Source: Bradyrhizobium paxllaeri
GTDB taxonomy: Bacteria; Pseudomonadota; Alphaproteobacteria; Rhizobiales; Xanthobacteraceae
Length of the DNA: 64,000 nt
Assembly (NCBI RefSeq): GCF_001693515.2
Contig: NZ_CP042968.1
Span: forward strand, 3,906,001-3,970,000
Direction of reading: 5' to 3'
The notes beneath the pieces are model-generated. The model worked only from the letters and a program-made list of their open reading frames with translations, did not search any database and was not told the DNA's origin. Positions 62,467 through 64,000 of this stretch are shown here, piece after piece. How positions within the stretch are numbered: the first letter of the stretch is position 1; every line of letters starts with the position of its first letter. A program made the position numbers and the translations under genes.

Positions 62467-63744
62467 ATGACGACCGATACGCAACAAAGAATCCTCGACG
62501 CCGTTGACGCCGGCTTTGACGCGCAACTGGCGACGACGCGGGATTTCGTTGCGATCCCCTCGACCCGCGGCGCCGAGGGACCATGCCAGGACATGATCGG
62601 CGACCTGCTGCGGCAACGTGGCTATGAGGTCGACGACTGGCATATCAATGTCGAGGATTTGAAGGACCTGCGCGGCTTCGGCCCGATCGAACATGATTTT
62701 TCCAAAGCGCGAACGGTGGTCGGTACTTACCGGCCGTCCAGTAATGCCGGCAAATCGCTGATCCTGCAGGGTCACTGCGACGTCGTTCCCGCAGGTCCCC
62801 TCGACATGTGGGAAACGCCGCCGTTCTCTCCGACCATCAAGGACGGCAAGATGTATGGCCGCGGCGCCTGCGACATGAAGTCCGGCACCATCGGCGCGCT
62901 CTATGCCCTGGACGCGATCAAGGCCGCGGGACTGAAGCCGACGGCGCGCATCCATTTCCAGTCCGTGATCGAGGAGGAGAGCACCGGCGTCGGCGCACTC
63001 TCGACCCTGCAGCGCGGCTATCGCGCGGACGCCTGCTTCATTCCGGAGCCGACGGGCGAGACCATGGTGCGCTCGCAGGTCGGCGTGATCTGGTTTCGCC
63101 TGAAGGTGCGCGGCTTCCCGGTGCACGTGTTCGAGGCTGGCGCCGGCGCCAACGCGATCATGGCGGCCTATCATCTGATCCACGCCCTGCAAAAGCTCGA
63201 GGCCGACTGGAACGAGCGCGCCAAGGCCGACCGCCATTTCAAGGCAGTCAGCCATCCGCTCAATTTCAATCCGGGCATCATCAAGGGCGGCGACTGGGCC
63301 TCGAGCGTGCCGGCCTGGTGCGATGTCGATTGTCGCATCGCGGTCCTGCCGGGCTGGTCGATTGCCGAATGCCAAAAAGAGATTCTGGCCTGCGTCTCGG
63401 CGGCGGCGCGCGATCATCGTTTCCTCTCCAACAACCCGCCGCAGGTGGAATGGTCGGGCTTCCTGTCGGAAGGATATGAATTGGTGAACTCGGCCGAGCC
63501 GGAGGCCGCATTCGCAAAAGCGTTCGGCGCCGTCTATGGCGGCGTGGTGCCGGACCGAGCGTTCACCGCGCTGACCGACACGCGGTTCTACGGCTTGAAC
63601 TACAACATCCCAAGCCTGTGCTTCGGCGCCAAAGGCGCGGCGATGCACGGCTTCAACGAGTATGTCGAATTGGATTCGCTGCGGAAGTCGACGAAAGCGA
63701 CCGCGCTGTTCATCGCGGAATGGTGTGGGGTGGAGAAGGCTTGA
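62467..63744 (+). CDS. M20 family peptidase/deacylase (ArgE/DapE type)
   Basis: 425 residues. Zinc-site motifs are present: SLILQGHCDVVPAGP, MYGRGACDMKSGTIGAL, VIEEESTGVGAL and a C-terminal GAKGAAMHGFNEYV. The internal lid/dimerisation domain spans about residues 215-330. It hydrolyses N-acyl amino acids or dipeptides in the cytoplasm. Exact substrate unknown. It may share a transcript with the PNPOx-like gene (51 bp gap). Confidence 0.9.
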   Translation: MTTDTQQRILDAVDAGFDAQLATTRDFVAIPSTRGAEGPCQDMIGDLLRQRGYEVDDWHINVEDLKDLRGFGPIEHDFSKARTVVGTYRPSSNAGKSLILQGHCDVVPAGPLDMWETPPFSPTIKDGKMYGRGACDMKSGTIGALYALDAIKAAGLKPTARIHFQSVIEEESTGVGALSTLQRGYRADACFIPEPTGETMVRSQVGVIWFRLKVRGFPVHVFEAGAGANAIMAAYHLIHALQKLEADWNERAKADRHFKAVSHPLNFNPGIIKGGDWASSVPAWCDVDCRIAVLPGWSIAECQKEILACVSAAARDHRFLSNNPPQVEWSGFLSEGYELVNSAEPEAAFAKAFGAVYGGVVPDRAFTALTDTRFYGLNYNIPSLCFGAKGAAMHGFNEYVELDSLRKSTKATALFIAEWCGVEKA

Positions 63745-63753
63745 GCAGGAAAT

Positions 63754-63845
63754 CGTAGGGTGGGCAAAGCGAAGCGTGCCCACCATTACTTGCACCCGAG
63801 CGTTAGATGGTGGGCACGGCGCTACGCGCCTTTGCCCACCCTACG
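63754..63845. repeat. Long near-perfect inverted repeat (dispersed intergenic element)
   Basis: Left arm CGTAGGGTGGGCAAAGCG...CGTGCCCACCA and right arm TGGTGGGCACG...TTTGCCCACCCTACG would form a cruciform or hairpin of over 25 bp around a short loop. The TAGGGTGGGCAAAG phrase recalls a common Bradyrhizobium intergenic repeat (from memory). Its right arm overlaps the stop codon of the leftward partial gene. Confidence 0.7.
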
Positions 63846-64000
63846 AAACCGGCGAATCCCACAACGCCTTCACGATCGCATCCAGCCCGTCCGTTAGCGC
63901 CGCCGGTCCGGGCTGCAGGATGATCGTCGACTTGATCTCGACGATGCGGTTGTTGCGCACCGCCGGGATATCGCTCCAGCCCGGACGCTGCCGAATGCGA
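63841..64000 (-). CDS. C-terminus of a BtuF-like periplasmic binding protein, truncated by window edge
   Basis: 52 visible residues: RPGWSDIPAVRNNRIVEIKS, TIILQPGPAALTDGLDAIVK and a short tail ending SPVS. The W-x-x-I-P-A-V-x-N-x-R/I-V phrase and the QPGPAALTDGL end are typical of cobalamin/iron-chelate binding proteins of the helical-backbone (BtuF/FhuD) class. Its stop codon TAG lies inside the inverted repeat. Confidence 0.75.
   Translation of the reverse strand, partial: RIRQRPGWSDIPAVRNNRIVEIKSTIILQPGPAALTDGLDAIVKALWDSPVS

Noticed and set aside
62125..63795. 556-codon leftward frame over the M20 gene
   Set aside because: Antisense shadow of an enzyme with intact zinc motifs.
1..64000. 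tRNA, rRNA, CRISPR arrays, complete insertion sequences, prophage or nodulation genes
   Set aside because: None seen on reading either strand; no transposase, integrase or attachment-site features found.

Overview
The window is a piece of a high-GC alphaproteobacterial chromosome, most likely Bradyrhizobium or a close relative in the Nitrobacteraceae. This is inferred from the hdaA-ppk1-ppx and purM-purN blocks, FixK/FNR-type boxes, REP-like intergenic repeats of the kind I associate with Bradyrhizobium, and many TRAP, TTT and ABC solute-binding proteins. No rRNA, tRNA, CRISPR array or complete insertion sequence was seen. Gene density is high, and many gene pairs share ATGA stop/start overlaps. 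The first gene (CaiB-type CoA-transferase) and the last (C-terminus of a BtuF-like binding protein) run off the window.

Layout. 1-4071: a carboxylate module with a CoA-transferase, an orphan TTT (Bug) receptor and an aconitase-superfamily enzyme whose swivel domain comes first. 4092-6114: a leftward ArsR / SRPBCC / small membrane protein / two DUF1801 operon with a clear overlapping dyad operator. 6303-14455: a methyltransferase, then a copper cluster (Csp3-like storage protein, metal-rich secreted protein, FixH-like protein, CusB, CusA, cytochrome c with an extra domain, methyltransferase), followed by what looks like a cusA remnant. 14729-20414: FAD monooxygenase-like protein, epoxide hydrolase and a complete TRAP transporter. 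20522-21678: a small protein behind a FixK-type box, and YidB plus GlsB stress-type proteins.

21718-34970 holds housekeeping genes (ppx, ppk1, hdaA; CDP-alcohol phosphatidyltransferase, purM, purN). They are interrupted by a probable accessory block at 26376-32557: asparaginase, NAAAR-like enolase-superfamily enzyme, RpiR regulator and a polar amino acid ABC transporter. 35022-48850 carries a GST, CspA, an autotransporter-type barrel, RNase D, a Phd/PemK-like toxin-antitoxin pair, SelO, AspRS, an unrecognised 660-residue anchored protein, MaeB and DoxX. 48858-52062 is a second TRAP transporter, leftward. 52196-60027 is rich in envelope and secreted proteins (DHFR-like, polysaccharide deacetylase, Tat-type glutathione peroxidase, L,D-transpeptidase, CreA, several tiny proteins) plus a decayed serine hydrolase. 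60115-63744 holds a MocR regulator divergent from a PNPOx-like protein, and an M20 deacylase.

The most interesting signals are: the swivel-first aconitase-like enzyme and its neighbours; intercistronic hairpins placed directly after the binding-protein gene in all three complete transport operons; a FixK-type box over a 63-residue protein; a long structured leader before the amino acid ABC operon; a 53-residue secreted protein behind a perfect 12-bp dyad; an L,D-transpeptidase with a degenerate second catalytic-like half; and the collapsed cusA copy.
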